Part shown: piece by piece, positions 7,619 through 13,550 of the stretch
Position numbering within the stretch: position 1 is the first letter of the stretch
How the letters are laid out: each line of letters begins with the position of its first letter
NCBI GenBank assembly: GCA_903825095.1
Contig: CAIJZF010000304.1
Location: 1 to 13,550 of the forward strand
DNA from: an uncultured Bacteroidota bacterium
GTDB taxonomy: Bacteria; Bacteroidota; Bacteroidia; Chitinophagales; Chitinophagaceae
Length of the DNA stretch: 13,550 bases
Direction: 5' to 3'
Position numbers and translations under genes: made by a program
Notes under the pieces: generated by a model
Told to the model about the DNA's origin: nothing
The model's input: only the letters and a program-made list of their open reading frames with translations
The model's database searches: none

Positions 7619-8806
7619 ATGTTAAAAATTAAAAATATTTTCCTTTTCTTATTGGCCTCTGTATTGTCTCTTAGTGCTTTTGCACAGCCGACTTTGCTTC
7701 CCGCCAAACCAGCAGTGACCAATTATATGCAGCTACTTATGGTTACCGTTGCTTGTTTATTAGTAGTAGTTATATGGATACTAACAAAAGTTTTATTAAT
7801 GGTTTCTAAACAAGCGCTAAACTTATCAAAAGCAGGTAAAAAAGTAATGATGATTTTTGTAGTGGTAATGGGTTCTATGTTTGCTACAAATGTTTTTGCA
7901 CAATCTACAGCGGCAGTCTCTGATAGCACTACAAAGGTAGCCTCCACCGATTTTTATGGGGGAGTATCTTACAATACCTTTTGGACAATGAGCACTGTAA
8001 TTGTACTAGAGTTACTAGTTATTTTTTTATTGGTTTTATTTATTAAAAATATTTTTAGATCTATTCATCCTTCAGAAAAAATAATGGTAGAAGGAAAACT
8101 GCAAAGTGATTCTTGGTTGATTAGAACTTGGCATACATTGGACAAGCAATTTTTTACAAAAGCCATTCCTTTAGAAAAGGAAGCAGACATGCTTTTAGAT
8201 CATGACTACGATGGCATTAAAGAATTAGACAATGCCTTACCACCTTGGTGGAAGTATGGCTTTTATATTACCATTGTAGTAGCAGTATTTTATATTTTAA
8301 AATTTGAAGTATGGCATACAGGTATGAATCCTACGCAGGAGTATGCTGAAGAGATGAGCGCTGCAAAAATTCAAACCGATGCGTATTTAGCTTCTGCTAA
8401 AGAAAATGTAGATGAAAATTCAGTTGTACAATTAGATGCAGCTGGAGCTGCCCAAGGGAAAATTTTATTTGCTAAAACATGTACTCCCTGTCATTTGGCA
8501 GAAGGGCAAGGTTCAGTGGGTCCAAATTTAACCGATGAATATTGGATACATGGAGGAGCTATTAAAGATATATTTAAGACTATTAAATATGGTTATCCAG
8601 ATAAAGGGATGCAGTCTTGGCAATCTACTTATTCTCCAGTACAGATGCAGCAGTTAGCCACTTATATTAGAACATTAAAAGGTACGAATCCGCCGAATCC
8701 AAAAGCGCCACAAGGAGATTTATATAAAGAGGTAGCTGTAATAACCGACAGTACTGCAAGAGCGGACAGCACTGCAACAACAAAAATAAATGGAACAAAT
8801 AAATAA
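7619..8806 (+). CDS. ccoP: cbb3-type cytochrome c oxidase subunit III (CcoP), monohaem with extended N-terminus
   Basis: The membrane-anchored cytochrome c that passes electrons to CcoNO. Of its 395 residues, the conserved CcoP N-terminal domain is at about 197-230 (YDGIKELDNALPPWW followed by a membrane helix). The cytochrome c domain is at about 275-355, with one haem motif C288-TP-C291-H292 and Met331 in GMQSW as the likely sixth ligand. Proteobacterial CcoP has two haems; only one is present here. The first 150 residues are extra. A signal-peptide-like segment ends in AFAQ (about 20-23), a helix lies at about 36-62, a second signal-like segment ends in VFAQ (about 92-95), and a helix lies at about 122-146. 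The tail after 360 is rich in Ser, Thr and Ala. It overlaps ccoG by 17 bp, suggesting translational coupling. Confidence 0.93.
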   Translation: MLKIKNIFLFLLASVLSLSAFAQPTLLPAKPAVTNYMQLLMVTVACLLVVVIWILTKVLLMVSKQALNLSKAGKKVMMIFVVVMGSMFATNVFAQSTAAVSDSTTKVASTDFYGGVSYNTFWTMSTVIVLELLVIFLLVLFIKNIFRSIHPSEKIMVEGKLQSDSWLIRTWHTLDKQFFTKAIPLEKEADMLLDHDYDGIKELDNALPPWWKYGFYITIVVAVFYILKFEVWHTGMNPTQEYAEEMSAAKIQTDAYLASAKENVDENSVVQLDAAGAAQGKILFAKTCTPCHLAEGQGSVGPNLTDEYWIHGGAIKDIFKTIKYGYPDKGMQSWQSTYSPVQMQQLATYIRTLKGTNPPNPKAPQGDLYKEVAVITDSTARADSTATTKINGTNK

Positions 8807-10220
8807 AACAGATTCGGAGAGTATATCAAATTATAAAAAGGACTTATTGGATCAAACATTTAGAGATTCGGTATCTACTATTAGTAAAGAGGGTAATAGA
8901 AACTATGTCAATCCGCAAAAACCACATGGTAAATTATATAATTTAAGATCTTATTTTAGTTACTTTTATTTGATTTTATTTTTTACCCTTCCTTTTATAA
9001 AAGTAGAAGGGGAGCCTGTATTTTTGTTCAATGTACTAGAGAGAAAATTTATATTTTTTAGTAAAATATTTTGGCCTCAAGATTTTTTTATTTTTGCCAT
9101 TGGATTATTGACATTTATTGTGTTTGTTATTCTTTTCACAGTAGGTTTTGGAAGAATATGGTGTGGTTGGGCTTGTCCGCAAACCATATTTATGGAAATG
9201 GTATTTAGAAAAATTGAATTTTTTATAGATGGGGATGCTAATCAGCAGAAACAATTAAAGGCAATGCCTTGGAATACAGAGAAACTATTTAAAAGAGCTG
9301 CCAAGATTATCGTTTTTTTTCTTTTATCCTTTCTAATTGCCAATTTTTTTCTGGGCTATATAATTGGCATTGATGAAGTGGGGGTACTAGTGAAAGAAGG
9401 CATATTTGTACATTTTGGAACCTTCAGTGCACTTGTCATTTTCACCTTGGTTTTTTTCTTTGTGTATTATTGGTTTAGAGAGCAGGCTTGCATTATTGTT
9501 TGTCCCTATGGAAGGTTACAGGGTGTGTTATTAGATAGAAATTCCATTTTAGTTGCCTATGATTATGTAAGGGGAGAGCCTAGAGGAAAGTTATCGGATG
9601 CTAATTCAGATAAAGGTGATTGCGTGAACTGCCATGCCTGTGTGCGTGTTTGTCCAACGGGTATTGATATTCGTAATGGTACTCAGTTAGAATGTGTGAA
9701 TTGTACTGCCTGTATTGACGCTTGTGATGAAATAATGGATCATATTAATAAGCCCAAAGGTTTGATACGCTACGCTTCAGAGAATGGCATTGCTTTAAAA
9801 GAAAAAACGACTTATTCCTGGAGGTTGAAAATGTATACGATTGTATTAAGCTTGCTACTTGGTTTTTTAGCCATTTTATTAATTACTAGAGCAGATATAG
9901 CAGCTAGAATTTTAAGAACACCTGGCCAAACTTATCAGTTACTAGCAGATAACAAGATTAGTAATTTATACAATATTAAACTAGTGAATAAAACCAGAAA
10001 AAATATTCATCTAGATTTAAAATTAGAAAATATAGAAGGGGAGATTAAGCAAATAGGACCAGTAGACGTACCCAAGGAGTCTTATTTTCAAACAAGCTTT
10101 TTTATCACTTTGAAAAATGAACAGTTGAAATCAAGAAAAACAAAAATAAAAATTGGTCTTTATGAAAACGGTCATAAGATGGATGACTTAACTGCTGTTT
10201 TTCTAGGACCTTCAATATAA
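8790..10220 (+). CDS. ccoG: Cytochrome c oxidase accessory protein CcoG (FixG/RdxA), polyferredoxin
   Basis: An inner-membrane Fe-S protein required for cbb3 assembly; in other bacteria it has been proposed to reduce copper for delivery. The 476 residues show membrane helices at about 55-72 and 98-119, WCGWACPQ at 124-131, further helices at about 170-192 and 208-228, and CIIVCPYGRLQ at 234-244. Two 4Fe-4S motifs follow: C278, C281, C284, C288 and C302, C305, C308, C312. A last helix at about 347-366 leads to the FixG C-terminal immunoglobulin-like domain (about 370-476). The ATG lies inside the end of ccoP with a 17-bp overlap. No other plausible start occurs before the conserved DQTFRDSVSTI near residue 21. 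Confidence 0.96.
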   Translation: MEQINKTDSESISNYKKDLLDQTFRDSVSTISKEGNRNYVNPQKPHGKLYNLRSYFSYFYLILFFTLPFIKVEGEPVFLFNVLERKFIFFSKIFWPQDFFIFAIGLLTFIVFVILFTVGFGRIWCGWACPQTIFMEMVFRKIEFFIDGDANQQKQLKAMPWNTEKLFKRAAKIIVFFLLSFLIANFFLGYIIGIDEVGVLVKEGIFVHFGTFSALVIFTLVFFFVYYWFREQACIIVCPYGRLQGVLLDRNSILVAYDYVRGEPRGKLSDANSDKGDCVNCHACVRVCPTGIDIRNGTQLECVNCTACIDACDEIMDHINKPKGLIRYASENGIALKEKTTYSWRLKMYTIVLSLLLGFLAILLITRADIAARILRTPGQTYQLLADNKISNLYNIKLVNKTRKNIHLDLKLENIEGEIKQIGPVDVPKESYFQTSFFITLKNEQLKSRKTKIKIGLYENGHKMDDLTAVFLGPSI

Positions 10221-10245
10221 AATTCTTCTATTTAAAATAAAAAAT

Positions 10246-10683
10246 ATGAAACTCAATTGGGGACATAGTATCATTATAGTGTATGCCATTTTTGTTGGAG
10301 GAATATTATTGCTTGCTTATAATTCTTCTCAGCAAAAATTTGATTTAATACAAAGCGATTATTATGGTGCCGAATTAAAATATCAAAAAGTTATAGATGC
10401 TACTCAGAGAGCAAGCAATTTAGCAGAGGCTTTGCAAGTGGAGACAAAAGGCTCTTTATTACATATAACGCTTCCTAAAAATTTGCAAACGAATGTTTCT
10501 AAAGTGGCTATTGAAATGTATTGTATAGCAGACGAGAAGGGAGATATGAAAAAAGAAATATTAGTTCAAAAGGGCGTATTTGATATTGAATTATTGAGCA
10601 TCATGAAAGGGAATTATACCTTGAAATTATCGGTGGACAATAATGGGGTAAACTATTATTTTGAAAAGAAGTTGATGTTATAA
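10246..10683 (+). CDS. ccoH: cbb3 oxidase assembly protein CcoH (FixH family)
   Basis: A 145-residue single-pass membrane protein with N-terminal LNWGHSIIIVYAIFVGG, whose helix spans about 8-25, and then the family signature QSDYYGAELKYQ at about 36-47. The rest is a predicted periplasmic beta domain. CcoH/FixH proteins interact with CcoN and support oxidase assembly, probably together with CcoI. The gap to ccoG is 25 bp. The last codons and the TAA stop lie inside the first unit of a 22-bp tandem repeat, so the 3' end of the gene appears to have seeded that repeat. Confidence 0.9.
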   Translation: MKLNWGHSIIIVYAIFVGGILLLAYNSSQQKFDLIQSDYYGAELKYQKVIDATQRASNLAEALQVETKGSLLHITLPKNLQTNVSKVAIEMYCIADEKGDMKKEILVQKGVFDIELLSIMKGNYTLKLSVDNNGVNYYFEKKLML

Positions 10684-10753
10684 AGTTGGTGTAGAGATGT
10701 TGTAAAGTTAGTGTAGAGATATTGTAAAGTTGGGGTAGAGATGTTATAAAGTT
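10674..10753. repeat. 22-bp tandem repeat, 3.6 copies
   Basis: Three full units lie at 10674-10695, 10696-10717 and 10718-10739, with a 14-bp partial unit at 10740-10753. Each begins GATRTTRTAAAGTT and ends with GTAGA. Units 1 and 2 differ at 2 positions, and units 2 and 3 also at 2. The first unit contains the last codons and stop of ccoH, and the array fills most of the 97 bp before the next gene. There is no internal dyad, no spacer structure, and the period is not a multiple of 3, so it is neither CRISPR nor coding. It may be a slippage minisatellite. Confidence 0.92.
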
Positions 10754-10780
10754 TTCAGGGTAATTACTAAAACGAGACTT

Positions 10781-11497
10781 ATGTGGTTGAATCATGTTTT
10801 TGAGATTGGGTTTTTGATGGGACTTATTGGAAGTCTCCATTGCATTGGTATGTGCGGGCCCTTGGTCATGGCTCTCCCTATCTCTGGTCAATCCAATTTT
10901 CAAAAATGGGTATCTATTTTATTATATCATTTTGGAAAAATAAGTAGTTATACGGTATTGGGCATTTTGCTCGGGTTATTTGGTAGTTCCTTGCCCTTAT
11001 TCGGAGTGCAAGAGAATTTGTCTATAGTGATAGGGTCTATTATGTTATTGTATGTGCTATATGTATTTCTGATAAAATCAAAATGGAAGATCCCGTTTTT
11101 TAAATCCAATATGCTATATACCATAATAATAAAAAAAATGGGGGCTTTGTTTAAAAGTAAAAGCAGAGGTTCATTTTATTTGATTGGATTTTTAAATGGA
11201 TTACTTCCTTGTGGTATGGTATATCTGGCATTGACTTCTGCGCTTGCTACACAGAGCGTTGTACAAGGTGGTATGATTATGGCATTCTTTGGATTAGGCA
11301 CTATGCCTGCATTAATCATGGTAGCCATAGGAGGACAGTATATGGGTAGAACAGTAAGAACTAAGTTGCAATCCTTACTGCCGGTATTTATTTTTAGTAT
11401 GGGCATTTTACTAATACTTAGGGGCTTGAACCTAGGTATTCCTTATCTAAGTCCACAAACAGGCATTGGAACGGCAGTTGTTCCATGTCATAATTAA
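10781..11497 (+). CDS. TauE/SafE-like membrane protein with Cys/His motif (UreH/DsbD_2-type), oxidase-linked
   Basis: A 238-residue polytopic inner-membrane protein with about six hydrophobic segments. The first helix carries GSLHCIGMCGPLVM at 17-30, with His20, Cys21, Met24 and Cys25. The first helix of the second half carries LNGLLPCGMVY at 138-148, with Cys144. This pattern is that of the transmembrane family often labelled sulfite exporter TauE/SafE or UreH/DsbD_2. The ligand-rich motifs and the position after ccoH suggest metal (copper) handling or thiol transfer during oxidase maturation rather than sulfite export; that is inference from context. The last residues include Cys236-His237, a possible extra metal ligand. 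The coiled-coil gene follows 6 bp later. Confidence 0.85.
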   Translation: MWLNHVFEIGFLMGLIGSLHCIGMCGPLVMALPISGQSNFQKWVSILLYHFGKISSYTVLGILLGLFGSSLPLFGVQENLSIVIGSIMLLYVLYVFLIKSKWKIPFFKSNMLYTIIIKKMGALFKSKSRGSFYLIGFLNGLLPCGMVYLALTSALATQSVVQGGMIMAFFGLGTMPALIMVAIGGQYMGRTVRTKLQSLLPVFIFSMGILLILRGLNLGIPYLSPQTGIGTAVVPCHN

Positions 11498-11503
11498 GGC
11501 GTA

Positions 11504-11875
11504 ATGAATAAAGAATTTATAACACAGGAGGTGGAGTCTTTAATTAGATCATTGGATTTTATCCAAGAGGAGCAGGCATTTGTAAAAAGAAAGCTAAGCA
11601 GTTTATTAGAAAACTTTGTAATGAATGATTTTATTATTTGGGCGGAAGAATTGCAACTTCAAATTTTAAATAGAGAAGCGGCTTTGAGACTTTTGAAAAA
11701 TGATATTTTATTACTAAAGAAGGGAGTGAAAGCTTCTAAATCGTCCAATAATATGGTTGAACCCAAATTTGTAACAGAGTATAAAAAGTATAAACTTCAA
11801 GTAGTTTATTTAGAAAACGAGTTTATTACTTGGAAAAGTATTGTGAATGAAAAATTTGAAGCCAGTGTTAGTTAA
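11504..11875 (+). CDS. Hypothetical protein, predicted helical/coiled coil, last gene of the cco cluster
   Basis: I do not recognise this 123-residue protein. It has no signal peptide, membrane helix or Cys. Its composition is almost wholly helical, with charged heptad-like stretches: about 1-75 (SLDFIQEEQAFVKRKLSSLL and LQLQILNREAALRLLKND) and about 90-118. An unstructured Lys/Ser/Asn linker lies between them (about 76-87). This suggests a cytoplasmic antiparallel coiled-coil or four-helix-type fold, possibly oligomeric. It starts 6 bp after the TauE-like gene, so co-transcription is likely. Its stop overlaps the convergent receiver-Crp gene by 8 bp. A role in oxidase expression or regulation is only suggested by position. 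Confidence 0.75.
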   Translation: MNKEFITQEVESLIRSLDFIQEEQAFVKRKLSSLLENFVMNDFIIWAEELQLQILNREAALRLLKNDILLLKKGVKASKSSNNMVEPKFVTEYKKYKLQVVYLENEFITWKSIVNEKFEASVS

Positions 11876-12929
11876 AAAGGTTAGCTAGTTTCTTTTCTTC
11901 TAAAATGCTAATCTTACCTTCTTTAATTTCAATTAATTTTTCTGCTTTAAAGTCGCTTAAGGTTCTAATTAAACTTTCAGTAGCAGTCCCTGCTATATTG
12001 GCTAAATCTTCTCTTGAAATAGAAATCGAGAAATTGCCCGTATCGCCTTGCGCTGCGTATTTCTTTTTTAAAGTTAAAAGAGCATCTGCTACTCTTTTAC
12101 GCAAGCTATGATAAGCAAGTGCTACTAGTTGTTGTTCTTTTTCAGAAATATTATTCGCAAGTAGTTTAATGACTTTCAACGCTACTTCTTGGTTATGAGT
12201 TAGTAAATGCTCAAATTCTTTTCTTGGAATGACTCTAATAGAAGACTCTTCTAAGGTTTCTGCAAATTCATCGTACACTACATTCTCAATTAAGGGGATA
12301 TGGCCAAAGAAGTCTCCGGCAGATAATAAACCAATAATTAATTCTTTACCACCATCGCTAGTTTTATATACTTTAACCTTGCCTGATTCTATATAATATA
12401 GTTTATTGGGATGTTGCCCCTCAGAATAGATAACTTGTTTTTTCTTATAGTCAATTACATCATGGTTTTCAAGTGCCTTATGCATCTCGTCTTTATTGCC
12501 TAGTTCAGAAATAATTTGATACCAGGCTTCAATGCCTCTACCCCCTACATTTTGTTGAATTTTTATTTTTTCAATCCTGGCTCTAATAGCATTAATTAAT
12601 TCGGAGTCGGAAAAAGGCTTTGTGATATAATCATCGGCGCCCATTTCCATGCCTTTTCTTAAATCATTTCTTTCGCTTTTAGCACTTAAGAAAATAAAGG
12701 GAATATGTTGTAAGGCTTCATTTTTACTTATAATTTGGTAAACGCCATAGCCATCTAAGACGGGCATCATAATATCGCATACAATTAAATCGGGAGGGTT
12801 GGCCATGGCTTTTTCAACACCTATCTTACCATTTTCTGCACTGATGACTTCGTAGCCAGCTAATGTTAAGATTTCAGCTGTGTTATCTCTTAATGCATCA
12901 TTGTCTTCAATAAGTAGTATTTTTTCCAT
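11868..12929 (-). CDS. Response regulator: receiver domain fused to Crp/Fnr-type cNMP-fold and helix-turn-helix
   Basis: A predicted phosphorylation-controlled transcription factor of 353 residues. The receiver domain (1-125) has the acidic pair Glu8-Asp9, phospho-acceptor Asp52 in VCDIMMP, Ser82 and Lys104 in TKP. A linker leads to a cyclic-nucleotide-type beta barrel (about 150-245). The dimer helix (about 246-290) precedes a Crp-type helix-turn-helix (about 300-345) with TATESLIRTL. Glu318 and Arg322 align with Fnr Glu209 and Arg213. The barrel lacks the Arg-Ser pair that binds cAMP in Crp, and there is no Cys cluster for an Fnr-type Fe-S centre, so input probably comes through Asp52. A TTG at 12947 would add six residues, but the ATG at 12929 starts directly before the first receiver strand. 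It lies 10 bp after the kinase gene and is convergent with the oxidase cluster. Confidence 0.92.
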   Translation of the reverse strand: MEKILLIEDNDALRDNTAEILTLAGYEVISAENGKIGVEKAMANPPDLIVCDIMMPVLDGYGVYQIISKNEALQHIPFIFLSAKSERNDLRKGMEMGADDYITKPFSDSELINAIRARIEKIKIQQNVGGRGIEAWYQIISELGNKDEMHKALENHDVIDYKKKQVIYSEGQHPNKLYYIESGKVKVYKTSDGGKELIIGLLSAGDFFGHIPLIENVVYDEFAETLEESSIRVIPRKEFEHLLTHNQEVALKVIKLLANNISEKEQQLVALAYHSLRKRVADALLTLKKKYAAQGDTGNFSISISREDLANIAGTATESLIRTLSDFKAEKLIEIKEGKISILEEKKLANLFN

Positions 12930-12939
12930 AACTGTAGTT

Positions 12940-13550
12940 TTATTCAAAGTCTTTTTTTATGAAGCTGGGTAAATTGATAATAAAGCTGCTACCATTTTCA
13001 AATTCACTATGGCAATGAATCGTTCCATTTAATAATTCAACATACCTGCCTACAATATGAAGGCCTAAGCCTGTGCCTTGTATATTGGTTACATTGGTAG
13101 CCCTGAAGAAGCGTTCAAATAAATGTACTTGATCATTTATAGGGATACCAATGCCTTTATCGGTAATACTAATTTTAGTATGGCTGGCTGTAACTTCTGC
13201 ATCAATAACAATATTTGCATTTTCAGGAGAAAATTTAATAGCATTAGAAAGCAAATTAATCATGATATGCTTTAATAAATTGGTATCGGTATAGGTTTGC
13301 GTATTCCCCTTATGATTGAATATAAAGTTTTGCCCAGGTTTTAATAAAACAGACATTTCATTATTCATTCCATTCATAAATTCAACTAGGTCAAAAATTT
13401 CTGGGTTCATATCCACTTTGCCTTCTTCAATTCTACCTAGGGATAAAAATTCATTTAAGATATCCGTTAAAGTTTTAACCGAAGATTTAATACGGTCTAT
13501 ATGCTTATCTCTTTTATATTGATCCTCGGTACTAGTGTACTTTGAAAGCA
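12940..13550 (-). CDS. Sensor histidine kinase, C-terminal part (5' end outside window)
   Basis: The 202 visible residues run from the second half of the HisKA dimerisation domain to the natural stop (TAA, 12940-12942). The first visible stretch includes RDKHIDRIKSSVKTLTDILN and SLGRIEEGKV, typical of the helices after the phospho-accepting His; the His box itself lies beyond 13550. The ATPase domain has the N box LLSNAIKFS (Asn codon 13243-13245), the G1 box DKGIGIP (from about 13161), an F box FERFF and the G2 box GTGLGLHIV (about 13051-13077). All catalytic motifs look intact. The receiver-Crp gene starts 10 bp downstream, so the two form a cognate pair. Sensor domains and signal are not visible. 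Confidence 0.93.
   Translation of the reverse strand, partial: LSKYTSTEDQYKRDKHIDRIKSSVKTLTDILNEFLSLGRIEEGKVDMNPEIFDLVEFMNGMNNEMSVLLKPGQNFIFNHKGNTQTYTDTNLLKHIMINLLSNAIKFSPENANIVIDAEVTASHTKISITDKGIGIPINDQVHLFERFFRATNVTNIQGTGLGLHIVGRYVELLNGTIHCHSEFENGSSFIINLPSFIKKDFE

Noticed and set aside
7723..7947. Minus-strand ORF inside ccoP
   Set aside because: It lies antisense to a clear gene, has no recognisable motif and no promoter. Other reverse-strand ORFs at 8662-8859, 10601-10903 and 11176-11406, and plus-strand ORFs at 11905-12111 and 13316-13522, were dismissed for the same reason.
10674..10753. CRISPR-like array
   Set aside because: The units are directly adjacent with no unique spacers, and no cas genes are present.
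12930..12947. TTG start for the receiver-Crp protein overlapping the kinase stop
   Set aside because: The extra residues (six) match nothing in receiver domains, while the ATG at 12929 directly precedes the first receiver strand.

Overview
The window is AT-rich and looks like a chromosome segment from the phylum Bacteroidota, probably near Chitinophagaceae. This is inferred from three things: the fused CcoNO subunit, the Bacteroidota form of the cco gene order, and genes that start without clear Shine-Dalgarno sequences. No database search was possible, so the family assignments rest on motifs I recognise.

Left edge (1-2458): a BadF/BadG-type sugar kinase resembling N-acetylglucosamine kinase reads leftwards and loses its last few residues at the window edge. 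It is divergent, across 63 bp, from an S41 carboxy-terminal processing protease that reads rightwards.

Centre (2552-11875, all on +): a complete cbb3-type cytochrome oxidase locus. The order is ccoI (copper P-type ATPase), ccoS (assembly), ccoNO (fused catalytic subunit and monohaem cytochrome c), a 55-residue ccoQ-like gene, ccoP (monohaem cytochrome c with extra N-terminal membrane segments), ccoG (Fe-S assembly protein), ccoH (assembly), a TauE/SafE-like membrane protein with Cys/His motifs, and a small predicted coiled-coil protein of unknown function. Together they would build and equip a high-affinity terminal oxidase for low-oxygen respiration: CcoI and probably CcoG serve copper supply, CcoS and CcoH serve assembly, and CcoNO, CcoQ and CcoP form the enzyme. 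A 22-bp tandem repeat, 3.6 copies long, grows out of the 3' end of ccoH.

Right edge (11868-13550, on -): a two-component pair convergent with the oxidase locus. A histidine kinase, cut by the window edge, is followed after 10 bp by an unusual regulator in which a receiver domain is fused to a Crp/Fnr-type effector domain and helix-turn-helix.

The most interesting signal joins these parts. Fnr/Crp-like palindromes lie upstream of ccoI (2475-2488) and upstream of ccoS (4970-4983). The second sits about 42 bp before the start point expected from a perfect Bacteroidota -7 element (TAGATTTG, 5006-5013), the classic activator position. The adjacent receiver-Crp protein keeps the Glu and Arg of an Fnr-like recognition helix, so it is a plausible direct phospho-dependent activator of the oxidase genes. 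That link is inference. There is no gene-free stretch longer than 300 bp.
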